Source: CAZLQR01 sp964404095 | Lineage (GTDB): Bacteria; Patescibacteriota; Microgenomatia; UBA1406; GWC2-37-13 | Direction: 5' to 3' | NCBI GenBank assembly: GCA_964404095.1 | Contig: CAYOIN010000006.1 | Coordinates: 1-43,483, forward strand | DNA: 43,483 bases | Shown: positions 17,037 to 25,893 of the stretch, one piece after another | How the letters are laid out: each line of letters begins with the position of its first letter | Numbering within the stretch: the stretch's first letter is position 1 | Notes under the pieces: model-generated | What the model was told of the DNA's origin: nothing | The model's database searches: none | The model's input: the letters and a program-made list of their open reading frames with translations, nothing else | Program-made: the position numbers and the translations under genes

Positions 17037-18077
17037 GTGAAACGAGTACTGATTACCGGCGGTTCGGGATTTCTTGGTCTGCATCTCGCGCGTTACTTTC
17101 ATTCAAAAGGAGCCCGGCTCTCGATCATCGATATCCAGCAGTATCCGAAAGACGAGTATCCCGAAGGCATTTTTTTTGTCCACGGGGACATTAGAGATAC
17201 TAAAGCGGTCGCACGCGCAATGAGACAGGTGGACCTCGTCATTCATGCTGCGGCAGCACTCCCGCTCTGGTCGGCTCGTGATATCTATACCACGAACATT
17301 GATGGCACGAACAATATTCTTGCAGCCGCAAAAAAAGCAAAGGTGAGACAGGTTATCTACATCTCTTCAACAGCAGTCTACGGAGTGCCAAAAAAACACC
17401 CTATTGTTGAGACGGACCCCGTACATGGCGTCGGTCCGTACGGAGAGAGTAAGATTGCCGCAGAGGAGCTGTGCAAGCAGTATCGTACGGATGGTATGAG
17501 TATTACGGTCCTTCGCCCGAAGACCTTTGTCGGCACGCATCGACTCGGAGTATTCGAGATTCTGTTTGACTGGATCAAGGACGGGAAGAAAATTCCAGTA
17601 TTTGGATCAGGAAACAATCGCTATCAGCTCCTTGATGTTGATGATCTTGTAGATGCGATCTACCGATTAACGAAGGTAGGGCGTAGAGCGAACGACACCT
17701 TTAATATCGGTTCTGCTCGATTCCGAACGGTTGGGAAAGATCTTGAGGAGCTCTTTGCATCGGCCAAATCGAAATCCCACATTCTCCCGATCCCATCGTT
17801 GCCACTCAAACTCATTCTTCGATTATTTGAGCTGCTCCATATTTCGCCGCTCTATAAATGGGTATACGAAACCGCTGATAAGGACTCATTTGTTTCGATT
17901 ACCAAGTTGACGAAGGTGCTGAGCTGGAAACCACGGTACTCAAATGCAGAAGCGCTCATTAAATCGTATCGCTGGTATGAAAAAAACTATGCATCGATCA
18001 AGTCGCACTCAACCGGCGTGACGCATACGACCGGGTGGAACCAAGGCATCCTCGGATTTTTCAAACGCTTCTTATAA
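17037..18077 (+). CDS. NAD-dependent epimerase/dehydratase (extended SDR)
   Basis: A 346-residue sugar-nucleotide-type SDR. The nucleotide-binding loop is ITGGSGFLG (about 6-14), HAAAAL follows near 79, the catalytic Ser lies in YISSTAVYG (about 109-117), and the Tyr/Lys pair in PYGESKIAAE (about 133-142). Specificity (epimerase, dehydratase or sterol-type) cannot be fixed. The start is GTG: TATAAT (17023-17028) lies 8 bases upstream, and no ATG fits that promoter. The last six bases overlap the end of the convergent GT39 gene, the palindrome TTATAA serving as stop for both. Likely envelope-sugar metabolism. Confidence 0.85.
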   Translation: MKRVLITGGSGFLGLHLARYFHSKGARLSIIDIQQYPKDEYPEGIFFVHGDIRDTKAVARAMRQVDLVIHAAAALPLWSARDIYTTNIDGTNNILAAAKKAKVRQVIYISSTAVYGVPKKHPIVETDPVHGVGPYGESKIAAEELCKQYRTDGMSITVLRPKTFVGTHRLGVFEILFDWIKDGKKIPVFGSGNNRYQLLDVDDLVDAIYRLTKVGRRANDTFNIGSARFRTVGKDLEELFASAKSKSHILPIPSLPLKLILRLFELLHISPLYKWVYETADKDSFVSITKLTKVLSWKPRYSNAEALIKSYRWYEKNYASIKSHSTGVTHTTGWNQGILGFFKRFL

Positions 18078-19676
18078 CTTCTGGAAAATGAAGATTGTCG
18101 GATGATCATAGACCGTAAACGATTCGTCTGCATAGTGATCGTCGATCGAAATCGGTATTCCAAATGGACGGAGGGTAGGGGAGACCGTGAATTGTTGTAC
18201 GAGTCGGAACCGAAGCTTATGACCAAATAGATCACGATAATATGCTGCGGTGGATGGGTAGCATACCTTGTATTTCGCGCAGTCGGTGAGACGCTGAAGG
18301 GGGCCATAGAGCCGATTGGAAGCAATAATGATGTAGTCGGTTCGTGCAAGTTGTTGATTGATGTGTATCCACTTCGCGGTATTGTCTGGCTGGTTGTACA
18401 ACTGGAGTTCTTCAATGTGATATCGTTCAGCATTTACGAGGGGGAGCCGATCGTCCCAGTGCTCGACCGCGATCGTTGATCCCTCCGGAATCATCTGTAG
18501 AATCCATTTCGTCGCCTCAATACGGGTATGAGTGCCGGTGTACAGAGCATTAAACATGAGCGTCCACGAAAACGCAGCAACAAACATACCGATGAGTACG
18601 ATTCGAATCCAGCCTGCGCTCCGTGAGAGGGTAAGGATGCGATGAACGGCATAACCTCCGAACAAGGCAAAGAGGGGATAGAGCGGTAGCATATAGCGCA
18701 TGAACTTCACCGAAGATGAACCAATGATCGCGAAATAGATTCCGTAGATCGTGCACAGGATGATGAGTGGAAACTTCGAGAGCGATCTGCGTTCGAGTAT
18801 CATACCGACTCCGCCGTAGATAGACAGCGTAGCAATCACCGGACCGAGTCCCCAGAAGAGAATATTCTGAAGATGGTAGAGATATGGAACGGAAGCGACA
18901 TACTGTAAGGTATATGGGAACGCGTATGGATTACTGTTCAGCTGCAATTGTTGAGCAACGTCGTGTATATATGAGCGCCAATCAATGAAGGCGTACGGCA
19001 TGAACACTGCCGTAAAGAGTAGTGTCGTGAAGGTGAAGAGTGCACCGCGAATCACAATCGCACCCCATCGATGTTGTGCCCTCAGCTCCAAGAGAATAAC
19101 AATGGTAAGCGCAATCGGAACAAACATAACCGCAGTAAACTTCGTTGCGAGTGCGGCGGAAAGGGGAAGCGCGAGAAATAGCAGATTTCGAGTCGAGCGA
19201 TTGGTATAGTACTGCACGAACCGATACACGAATGCGAGTATAAAAAAATTGAGGAAGGTGTCCACTATGAAAAAATGCGTGTTCTGAATCGGAAAGAAAC
19301 TAATCGCATATATACAACCCGCGCACAGTCCAGCAATTCTTAATCGAAAAAGCGCGCCACCCAGTTTATAGAGCAGAATAATGCAGCCCAGGTCGACCGA
19401 AAGTGAGAGACCCCGTCCCACATACAACATGAGATCATAGTTGGATAACTGGGAAGCGGAGAACCAGCGTACGACCATAGTCGCGAGCGACACGAGATAT
19501 ATGGGAAGAGAACCGTAGTTAAAAAAATGCGGATTGAGGTTTTGAAAAAACTGAATTTTATCAGCCACCATGATCAGCATGCGCTCATCAGGATGGAGAT
19601 GAAGACCTTGATCCCAGTTGAATCCAACGATTCTGAGAGAAAAACCGAGCAAAAGTGTGATTGCCAAACCGACCAT
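18072..19676 (-). CDS. GT39 (PMT/ArnT-like) membrane glycosyltransferase
   Basis: A 534-residue protein with about 11 membrane helices. The first outer loop carries FNWDQGLHLHPDERM (about 19-33), the acidic HPDE loop that places the catalytic Asp in ArnT/PMT-type GT-C enzymes using polyprenyl-phosphate sugars. A soluble C-terminal region (about 390-534) follows. It may glycosylate surface proteins or lipids. Its minus-strand TATTAT (plus-strand 19684-19689) lies 7 bases before the ATG and is the same DNA as the -10 of the divergent Lgt-like gene. Confidence 0.8.
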   Translation of the reverse strand: MVGLAITLLLGFSLRIVGFNWDQGLHLHPDERMLIMVADKIQFFQNLNPHFFNYGSLPIYLVSLATMVVRWFSASQLSNYDLMLYVGRGLSLSVDLGCIILLYKLGGALFRLRIAGLCAGCIYAISFFPIQNTHFFIVDTFLNFFILAFVYRFVQYYTNRSTRNLLFLALPLSAALATKFTAVMFVPIALTIVILLELRAQHRWGAIVIRGALFTFTTLLFTAVFMPYAFIDWRSYIHDVAQQLQLNSNPYAFPYTLQYVASVPYLYHLQNILFWGLGPVIATLSIYGGVGMILERRSLSKFPLIILCTIYGIYFAIIGSSSVKFMRYMLPLYPLFALFGGYAVHRILTLSRSAGWIRIVLIGMFVAAFSWTLMFNALYTGTHTRIEATKWILQMIPEGSTIAVEHWDDRLPLVNAERYHIEELQLYNQPDNTAKWIHINQQLARTDYIIIASNRLYGPLQRLTDCAKYKVCYPSTAAYYRDLFGHKLRFRLVQQFTVSPTLRPFGIPISIDDHYADESFTVYDHPTIFIFQKL

Positions 19677-19682
19677 TTTGAC

Positions 19683-19689
19683 TATAATA
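19683..19689. promoter_or_regulatory. Shared bidirectional -10 element
   Basis: Only 21 bp (19677-19697) separate two divergent start codons. TATAAT on plus (19683-19688) and TATTAT on minus (19684-19689) overlap almost fully, lying 9 bases before the plus-strand ATG and 7 bases before the minus-strand ATG. One melted region seems to serve both leaderless genes. Confidence 0.6.
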
Positions 19690-19697
19690 TAACACGT

Positions 19698-20516
19698 ATG
19701 CTTCCTGTTTTGATTGATTTGCCCTTTGTCAAAATATATACCTTTGGTATTTTTCTCCTGCTCGCATTCTTCTGGTCAACATTTCTTTTATGGAAAAATT
19801 TTCTCCTGACGGCATACAAAGAGGAGGATGTATTCGATGTTCTTTTTGCCGGTGTGTTCGGCGGACTTTTGGTATCGAGAGTTGTCTATGTCGCGTTGCA
19901 CTTTGGTGAATTTGGATTGAGTATCCCAAAATTCGTACTCATCAACGGCTATCCCGGGCTTTCACTCTATGGATTTCTCGCCGGATTTCTCGCGGTCACG
20001 TTTGTCGCGATGCAGAGAAGCAAGCTTCGGTTTCGAGAGGCCATTGATTACTTTGTACCGTCTGCATTTGTTGCGTTGGCATTTGGGAAAATGGGGTCGT
20101 TCTTTTCCGGAGTTGAGATGGGTGCAAAGACAAACTTTCTGCTCAAGATGAAGGTTGTAGGGGCGGAGGGATTTCGACATCTCACCCCCTTGTACGAGGG
20201 GATTCTGTTCTTTGTCGGAGCGCTCATCGCACACCAGCTCTTGTTTGCGGTTCGCCGAGAGCGGTATGCAAAAGGCACCAATCTCTACTTTTTGCTGTGG
20301 TATACCGCACTCGTTTTTGGTGGAACGGATCTCTTAAAAGATCGTCAGGACGGCCTCTTGCTCGGTCTGAGTTTTAATGCACTAGTATCGTACGTCTTGC
20401 TCTTGACATTCTCTCTGTACTTCCTCTATTATTTCAGGAGTTCATTTGCACAGTATGGGAAAAACATTTTCAAAGGACTTCATAAAAAAGCACAGCGACC
20501 GACTCGAAAAGGATAG
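19698..20516 (+). CDS. Lgt-like membrane protein (degenerate prolipoprotein diacylglyceryl transferase)
   Basis: A 272-residue protein with about seven membrane helices in the Lgt arrangement. Recognisable Lgt positions have changed when aligned by memory with E. coli Lgt: the HGG motif is YGF (GLSLYGFLAG, about 93-102); the signature GRLGNFING is GKMGSFFSG (about 131-139); the C-terminal arginine of the Y-x-R/E-F-R helix is lost (ALVFGGTDLLKDR). PLYEGIL, matching the Lgt PSQLYE region, is kept. Canonical transferase activity is therefore doubtful; it may be a divergent enzyme or a lipid-binding relative. The ATG at 19698 follows TATAAT by 9 bases. The 3' end overlaps the next gene by about 60 bases. 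Confidence 0.65.
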   Translation: MLPVLIDLPFVKIYTFGIFLLLAFFWSTFLLWKNFLLTAYKEEDVFDVLFAGVFGGLLVSRVVYVALHFGEFGLSIPKFVLINGYPGLSLYGFLAGFLAVTFVAMQRSKLRFREAIDYFVPSAFVALAFGKMGSFFSGVEMGAKTNFLLKMKVVGAEGFRHLTPLYEGILFFVGALIAHQLLFAVRRERYAKGTNLYFLLWYTALVFGGTDLLKDRQDGLLLGLSFNALVSYVLLLTFSLYFLYYFRSSFAQYGKNIFKGLHKKAQRPTRKG

Positions 20517-20820
20517 AGAAAAAATCCGACACCGAATCGAGGAGCTGAAAAAGGAGGATCCGTTCATGGATCCAGACCATACCATCGACAACGCAGCGGT
20601 AGACACCGATGTGCGTGAGCAGGTTGGTCACGATACCATTCAGGCACAGATCAAAGACCTCGACCGAAAGCTCCACGACATCGAACTTGCATTTGGAAAG
20701 ATCGAGAAGGATCGATATGGTTACTGTGAGAAATGCGGTGAACAGATTCCCGTTGCTCGACTCGACCTCATTCCAGAAGCTCGATTCTGCATCGACTGCG
20801 AAAAAAAACTCTATAAATAA
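20455..20820 (+). CDS. DksA/TraR-type zinc-finger protein
   Basis: A 121-residue protein: a long charged coiled coil (about 5-80), then the C4 zinc finger CEKCGEQIPVARLDLIPEA with a second pair FCIDC (about 93-117), spacing C-x2-C-x17-C-x2-C. DksA-like proteins insert the coiled coil into the RNA polymerase secondary channel and tune transcription with (p)ppGpp; the coil-tip acidic residues are not clearly in place. Start is ambiguous: ATG at 20455, or TTG at 20446, which has AGGAG exactly 6 bases upstream. Both lie inside the end of the Lgt-like gene, so the two are probably co-transcribed. Confidence 0.85.
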   Translation: MGKTFSKDFIKKHSDRLEKDREKIRHRIEELKKEDPFMDPDHTIDNAAVDTDVREQVGHDTIQAQIKDLDRKLHDIELAFGKIEKDRYGYCEKCGEQIPVARLDLIPEARFCIDCEKKLYK

Positions 20821-20847
20821 GCGGGAACTGTACTATAATGCTTCCCG

Positions 20848-22221
20848 ATGTCCAGCCAGTTAACAAACATTACTGCCCTCGATGGTCGGTACCACGATCG
20901 AGTCACCTCGCTCCAAGACTATTTTTCAGAGTTTGCTTTGATTCGGATTCGCGTAGAGATTGAACTTCGCTATCTTCTTGCACTTTCTCGGTTTGGGGTT
21001 GTTCGAACATTTTCTCGAGCCGAACAAACATCAATGAAGAGGATCTACCAGACCTTTTCTCAGCAAGATGCCGAAAAAGTAAAACAGTTCGAGACGGTGA
21101 CCCGCCATGATGTGAAGGCTGTGGAGCACTATCTTCGTGCGCGTTTCAAGGAAACGACCTTGAAGGATGTGGTTGAGTATCTACATTTCGGCTTAACATC
21201 AGAAGATGTCAATAACATTTCGCATCGACTACTATTCAAGCGAGCTCTCCATGCATCGATTCTTCCTTCGATCTCGTCGGTTTTAGATCGGCTTACTGAG
21301 ATAGGGGAGCGGTATATGCACGTTCCAATGCTTGCTCGCACACACGGCCAACCCGCCGTTCCGACGACCGTTGGGAAAGAGCTGATTATTTTTGCTTCTC
21401 GTGCACAGAGACAGTTGCGTCAACTGAGATCGCAGGCCTTTACCGGAAAATGGTCCGGTGCTGTGGGCAGTTATAACGCCTTCCAGTTCGTCCTCCCGAA
21501 GAAGGACTGGATGCGTTTTTCGAACCGATTTGTGACTGGATTAGGACTCGAGCCGAGCACGATTACGACCCAGATCAACCCGTACGACGATCTCTGCGAA
21601 GCAATTCATATCATCATGCGTATGAACGCCATATTTACTGGATTGAGCCAGGATATGTGGCGTTATATCAGTGATGGGTGGTTTGTTCAGGAAGTACGTT
21701 TAGGTGAAGTTGGTTCCTCAACGATGCCACAGAAAGTTAATCCAATTGATTTTGAGAATAGTGAAGGCAACTTCGGAGTGGCGAATTCACTTGGTGAGTT
21801 CTTCTGCAGAAAACTCCCAATTTCACGCCTTCAGCGCGATCTATCAGATAGCACAACGATGCGGTCGATGGGATCATTTATCGGCCATTCACTTATCGGC
21901 TACACGAGTCTCCTAACTGGTCTTGGTCGTGTTCGTCCAAATGAGGAAAAAATTGCGCGAGATCTCCAAAGCGACTGGAGCATACTCACAGAAGGTCTAC
22001 AGTCGCTTCTTCGGTACCATGGCATTAAAGACTCTTACACAATTGTGAGCACGAAGAGTAGGGGAAAGCGCATGTCACAGGCACAATGGAGATCGCTCAT
22101 ACTTCGACTACCGATTTCTCAACAGTTGAAAAAGAAATGCTTGGCGTTAACCCCAGAATCGTACATCGGACTGTCGGTGCAGCTCACACAAAAAACCATC
22201 GCTGTCATCCGTAAGGGATAG
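20848..22221 (+). CDS. purB: Adenylosuccinate lyase
   Basis: A 457-residue member of the fumarase/aspartase superfamily. It begins with the PurB-specific DGRYHDRVTSLQDYFSE (about 9-25), has ETVTRHDVKAVEHYL (about 79-93) and LTSEDVNN with the substrate loop (about 116-123), the catalytic-His segment ARTHGQPAVPTTVGKE (about 163-178), and the flexible-loop signature GSSTMPQKVNPIDFEN (about 288-303) with the catalytic Ser. It removes fumarate from SAICAR and adenylosuccinate. No other purine gene is in the window, so salvage (adenylosuccinate to AMP) may be its main role. Length is typical. TATAAT (20834-20839) is 8 bases before the ATG. Confidence 0.95.
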   Translation: MSSQLTNITALDGRYHDRVTSLQDYFSEFALIRIRVEIELRYLLALSRFGVVRTFSRAEQTSMKRIYQTFSQQDAEKVKQFETVTRHDVKAVEHYLRARFKETTLKDVVEYLHFGLTSEDVNNISHRLLFKRALHASILPSISSVLDRLTEIGERYMHVPMLARTHGQPAVPTTVGKELIIFASRAQRQLRQLRSQAFTGKWSGAVGSYNAFQFVLPKKDWMRFSNRFVTGLGLEPSTITTQINPYDDLCEAIHIIMRMNAIFTGLSQDMWRYISDGWFVQEVRLGEVGSSTMPQKVNPIDFENSEGNFGVANSLGEFFCRKLPISRLQRDLSDSTTMRSMGSFIGHSLIGYTSLLTGLGRVRPNEEKIARDLQSDWSILTEGLQSLLRYHGIKDSYTIVSTKSRGKRMSQAQWRSLILRLPISQQLKKKCLALTPESYIGLSVQLTQKTIAVIRKG

Positions 22222-22260
22222 GTTGCATTTTTAGCCTCCTTTTTATGGTATAGTGAATCT

Positions 22261-23988
22261 ATGCTTGAGGTTGCGGGAACCCAGTTTTTTAACTACTTTA
22301 TTTTCTTATTAATTCCGTTTCTGTTTGGTTTAATTGCTCGACGCCTCAAACTTTCTCCAATCGTTGGGTATCTATTCGGAGGCATCATCCTCGGTAATCT
22401 ATTTAGCAACCTAATCTCTTCCGAGATTGTGACGCAGTTTGCCTACTTCGGCATCGTTCTTCTTCTCTTTAGTGTCGGGCTCGATCTGAATATGACGAAG
22501 ATGTTTGTGCTGAAAAAATTTGTGGTCATCGGTGGATTATTGCAGATATTTTTTACACTCATTGGCGTGTATGGACTCAGTCTACTGTTCGGATTCACCG
22601 GTCTTCAGTCATTTCTCATTAGCGTTGCTCTCACCTCATCCTCGACCACCATTGTAGCGAAGATTATTCAGGAAAAACGAGAGCAGAACTCATTCTTAGG
22701 AGAGGTTGCGTTAGGTGTGCTTATGTTCCAGGATCTTGCATTTATTCCGTTCATTATCATCTTTACCGCGATCAACTCACCGGGTGATACCGGCGTCGAT
22801 GTTATTCGAACGATAGGATTTAGCGTGGCAGAGTCCACCTTGATTCTCCTTACGATGTACTACGTAGGGAAGCGGGTAATACCCTACGTTTTTGACCGCA
22901 TTTCTCGGGTTTCACGCGAACTCCTCAACTTGTTTGTGCTCGTATTCATATTTGCCGTTGTAGCGCTCTCATCGCTCCTTGGGGTACCGGTACTCATTGG
23001 TGCGTTTATTGCGGGAGTTCTGGTATCACAAACCGTCGAGCATCATCATGTATTTGCACAGATCCGTCCGTTACGCGATGTGATGGCAATTGTCTACTTT
23101 GTCTATATCGGCACGCATGTACAGATGCCACAGGTGCTGTTTATCCTACCGAAGATTCTTGCATTTTCAGGACTGCTGGTACTGGTGAAGGCGATCGTTC
23201 TCATCTGTGTCTTTGCATATTTTCGATTTAGTTCGCGCATGGCATTTTCAATGGCGGTGTTTCTCTTTCAGGTGAGCGAGAATGCATTCATCTTACTTTC
23301 ACTCGCGTTTGGAAATAAGTTATTTACCTCAGACGAATATCTGCTTATTTTGAGCTCGGTGCTGCTGAGTCTCATGCTCACCCCGTATGTTGTACAGCGT
23401 CGTGAGACGCTCTATCTTGCGGTACGTGCATTTTTTAAGAAACGGGTGCCGTTTATTGAAGTGTTTATTCAGAAGCGTCTAGATTTCAACGAAACACCGG
23501 TCGAGATCGATCAAAAGCGCAATCACATTGTGATCTGTGGATACGGTCGGATGGGGGAGCAGGTCGGCAAAGCGCTCTCGCTCGCGAATATACCATTTGT
23601 TGCGGTCGACTACAATTTTCAGACCGTCGAGAAGCACAAAAAAGACGGTACTCCCATCATCTACGGAGATCCGAGCGATCGCGATGTACTTCGCTATGCG
23701 CAGATCGAGAATGCAGCTGCGATTGTGGTTGCGGTACCACTTGGTGCCGATCAGGAATCGATCATTCTGCATGCAAAGAGAATCAATCCGAATGCACTCA
23801 TCATCAGTAGAGTACATTCAGAGGGTGACCGTCAGCGAATGAAGGACCTCGGCGCACACACCATCGTGCTCCCGGAATTTGAGGCGTCGCTCATGATGAT
23901 CCGGCGAATTTTCCTTCATAAGCGGATGTCGAAGGAGGATGTCATTAAATGGATTCGGCATATTAAGTTAGTGCACGGGGTAGCATAA
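22261..23988 (+). CDS. Monovalent cation:proton antiporter, CPA2/KefB type, with RCK domain
   Basis: A 575-residue protein: about 12 membrane helices (residues 5-385) of the Na+/H+ exchanger fold, then a cytosolic TrkA-N/RCK nucleotide-binding domain starting IVICGYGRMGEQVGKAL (about 422-438), with IIYGDPSDRDVL and LIISRVHSEGDRQRMKDLGA. The family moves K+ or Na+ against H+; the RCK domain senses NAD(H) or similar ligands. No TrkA-C domain is evident. TATAGT (22249-22254) lies 6 bases before the ATG. The stop overlaps the ATG of the next gene (TAATG), so the two form an operon. Confidence 0.9.
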   Translation: MLEVAGTQFFNYFIFLLIPFLFGLIARRLKLSPIVGYLFGGIILGNLFSNLISSEIVTQFAYFGIVLLLFSVGLDLNMTKMFVLKKFVVIGGLLQIFFTLIGVYGLSLLFGFTGLQSFLISVALTSSSTTIVAKIIQEKREQNSFLGEVALGVLMFQDLAFIPFIIIFTAINSPGDTGVDVIRTIGFSVAESTLILLTMYYVGKRVIPYVFDRISRVSRELLNLFVLVFIFAVVALSSLLGVPVLIGAFIAGVLVSQTVEHHHVFAQIRPLRDVMAIVYFVYIGTHVQMPQVLFILPKILAFSGLLVLVKAIVLICVFAYFRFSSRMAFSMAVFLFQVSENAFILLSLAFGNKLFTSDEYLLILSSVLLSLMLTPYVVQRRETLYLAVRAFFKKRVPFIEVFIQKRLDFNETPVEIDQKRNHIVICGYGRMGEQVGKALSLANIPFVAVDYNFQTVEKHKKDGTPIIYGDPSDRDVLRYAQIENAAAIVVAVPLGADQESIILHAKRINPNALIISRVHSEGDRQRMKDLGAHTIVLPEFEASLMMIRRIFLHKRMSKEDVIKWIRHIKLVHGVA

Positions 23989-24866
23989 TGAATCTGAAGC
24001 GGCACTCGCTGGGCATCGTTCTTCTTGGCATACTGCTGGTGCTCGTAGTGGCAAAGCTCGTGAGCGGCTCGCTCTTTTCCTACGCTCCAGACAGAGTGCA
24101 GTTCGTCGTATATGGTCAGAGTACGCGTCTCTATTCCATCAGTAAAAAGAACGATGTAAACTACTTCATCGCATACGCTCCCGATGTAAAGATTGTGATT
24201 CCCAATGGATATGGAACCTATCGGATCGGCTCCCTCTCGAAGCTCACGCAGTACGAAAAAAAACCCGAGTTGATCGCAAAGGCATTTTCCGTTGCAACCT
24301 CTTCGTTTGTTCCTTACTACTTCTATCCGGCCACATCCGAGATCTATCGAGGAGAGACGGTATCTCCAGAGTATCGCCGGCCATCCTTTCAGGAGATCTT
24401 CTTCTCTCGGTCGAACGCACGACTACTTGACCGCATCTATCTGTACTGGAAGATGATCGCTGCTCCGAGCTCTTCATTCCAACCACTTGAGATTGAGTTG
24501 CTAACGAGTAAGATGCAGGGAGATACGGTTCTGTCGCCAGAGGTCTTTGGGGAAGAGTACAAAGGCTTTTTTTATAATAAGACCTATAGAAGCGAGCGGT
24601 ATCGTGTTCAAATAAAATACTCTAAAAGCTATGATACTGCTGTTACAATCGGTAAAATATTGGAGGGTAATGGCATCAGAGTTGTCGATATAACCAAGTC
24701 TGATAGTAGCCGGAAGCAATGCGGAATTGTGGTTGAAGATACTCATCAGGCGCAGACCGTGAGGGATCTTTCACGATTCTTTAACTGTGCGGTCCGACAG
24801 GGCTCACCAGAGCGCTCAGACATCGTGCTCGAACTCAGTAGTCTTGAGCAGAGTTGGGAACTATAA
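23988..24866 (+). CDS. Membrane-anchored protein with a LytR_C-like domain
   Basis: A 292-residue protein with an N-terminal anchor (LGIVLLGILLVLVVAKLVSG, about 8-27), an extracytoplasmic middle region (about 30-195) without recognised motifs, and a C-terminal alpha/beta module (about 205-285) of the LytR_C type, judged from the pattern of valine-rich strands, TAVTIGKILEGNGIRVVDI and a second copy VVEDTHQAQTVRDLSRFF. The LytR-CpsA-Psr catalytic domain is absent, so it does not transfer wall polymers itself. It is coupled by TAATG overlap to the antiporter, suggesting a shared envelope or ion-homeostasis task. Confidence 0.65.
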   Translation: MNLKRHSLGIVLLGILLVLVVAKLVSGSLFSYAPDRVQFVVYGQSTRLYSISKKNDVNYFIAYAPDVKIVIPNGYGTYRIGSLSKLTQYEKKPELIAKAFSVATSSFVPYYFYPATSEIYRGETVSPEYRRPSFQEIFFSRSNARLLDRIYLYWKMIAAPSSSFQPLEIELLTSKMQGDTVLSPEVFGEEYKGFFYNKTYRSERYRVQIKYSKSYDTAVTIGKILEGNGIRVVDITKSDSSRKQCGIVVEDTHQAQTVRDLSRFFNCAVRQGSPERSDIVLELSSLEQSWEL

Positions 24867-24872
24867 TACAGT

Positions 24873-25073
24873 ATGGAGGTTGTAGGAGTTGTCGCTATCG
24901 GCATCGTTCTCTGTTCATTTCTTCTCGCAAAGCGATCGATGAAGGACTTTCGAACCACGGGGTACGTCAAGAAGTCGGGGAGGATTGTGTTCTATAAGCA
25001 CGGCACAAAGCATTACTCTTCGCTTTCATCTTCGTCCTCACGCTCGAAGTTCAGGAAGTCTTTGTCTTCATGA
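24873..25073 (+). CDS. Possible small single-pass membrane protein
   Basis: A 66-residue frame: one helix (VVGVVAIGIVLCSFLLA, about 3-19), then a basic tail ending in Ser/Arg. TATAAT at 24862-24867 lies 5 bases before the ATG, overlapping the stop of the previous gene, which is the main support. Its last 60 bases overlap antisense the acidic tail of the leftward TPR gene, so the Ser-rich end may be a by-product of that overlap. Confidence 0.4.
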   Translation: MEVVGVVAIGIVLCSFLLAKRSMKDFRTTGYVKKSGRIVFYKHGTKHYSSLSSSSSRSKFRKSLSS

Positions 25074-25816
25074 TTGAGGCTCTCGGCGAGTCGCTCAAGT
25101 TCATTCTCTGAGGCATCGCTCATATCATCTTCCTCTTCAGCCGAGCCTTTTCCTTCTTCTTCAGATCCCATACGACCCATATTTGACTGCACATTCTTTG
25201 GGAAGGAGCTGAACTTCTGAACCTTCTTTCCTTTTTTCTCCTCACGGATGAAGACGACCACTCTCGTGATGGAGACCTCTTTGATGAAGCATGAATACTC
25301 ACTTCCGGCCTTAATAAAGAGGGATAATCGTTTGGAAAGATCGTCTGGGAGCGCCCCGACGTATTCGTTTGAGGTGGTTCTAATCTCGGCCTTAACCTTT
25401 TTTGGCTTGATGACAACCTCGACGCCTACCGTAAGCTGTGCAAGAATGTTTTTTTGGCCGATGTTGAGCAGGACCGCTGTACGTGTTTTACCGGGAACCT
25501 CAAGAAAGAGATTTGGATCGAATTTATTGAGGCGTTGTGTCGCAACCTTTGAGCCACGTTTTTCCAAAATCTGAATACGTTCGAGATGCTCTTGTGCAAT
25601 GGGGTTCTCGGACTGAATCTTGAGTGCTTGTTTATAATACTTTTTTGCATTGACGAAGTCGTGTGACTGAAGATATGCAAAGGCGATTCGGAGAATGCAG
25701 TTCAGATCGGTTTTTTGCTCTTTGAGCAGTTTCTTATTGATCGCGATCGCTTGTTTCCAGTCGAGGTTGATTGCGGCGTCTATTGCTTGGGATTCGAGGA
25801 GTTCGTGTTCATTCAT
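25013..25816 (-). CDS. TPR protein with beta domain and acidic tail
   Basis: A 267-residue soluble protein in three parts: two TPR units (about 10-80; for example FAYLQSHDFVNAKKYYKQAL); a beta-rich domain (about 95-200) with NKFDPNLFLEVPGKTRTAVL, NEYVGALPDDLSKRLSLFI and EYSCFIKEVS, somewhat like HIRAN-type folds; and a very acidic Glu/Asp/Ser tail (about 215-267). Similar TPR-plus-beta proteins occur in CPR genomes (from memory), without known function. The acidic tail suggests a nucleic-acid-mimic or chaperone-type contact; this is inference. TATACT lies 11 bases before the ATG on the minus strand. Confidence 0.65.
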   Translation of the reverse strand: MNEHELLESQAIDAAINLDWKQAIAINKKLLKEQKTDLNCILRIAFAYLQSHDFVNAKKYYKQALKIQSENPIAQEHLERIQILEKRGSKVATQRLNKFDPNLFLEVPGKTRTAVLLNIGQKNILAQLTVGVEVVIKPKKVKAEIRTTSNEYVGALPDDLSKRLSLFIKAGSEYSCFIKEVSITRVVVFIREEKKGKKVQKFSSFPKNVQSNMGRMGSEEEGKGSAEEEDDMSDASENELERLAESLNHEDKDFLNFEREDEDESEE

Positions 25817-25893
25817 AATGAAAATTAAGTATAGGTAATATACGAGTCAAGTCAACCCCGATTTTTGAAACGGGTCAAGTATAATAACACATA

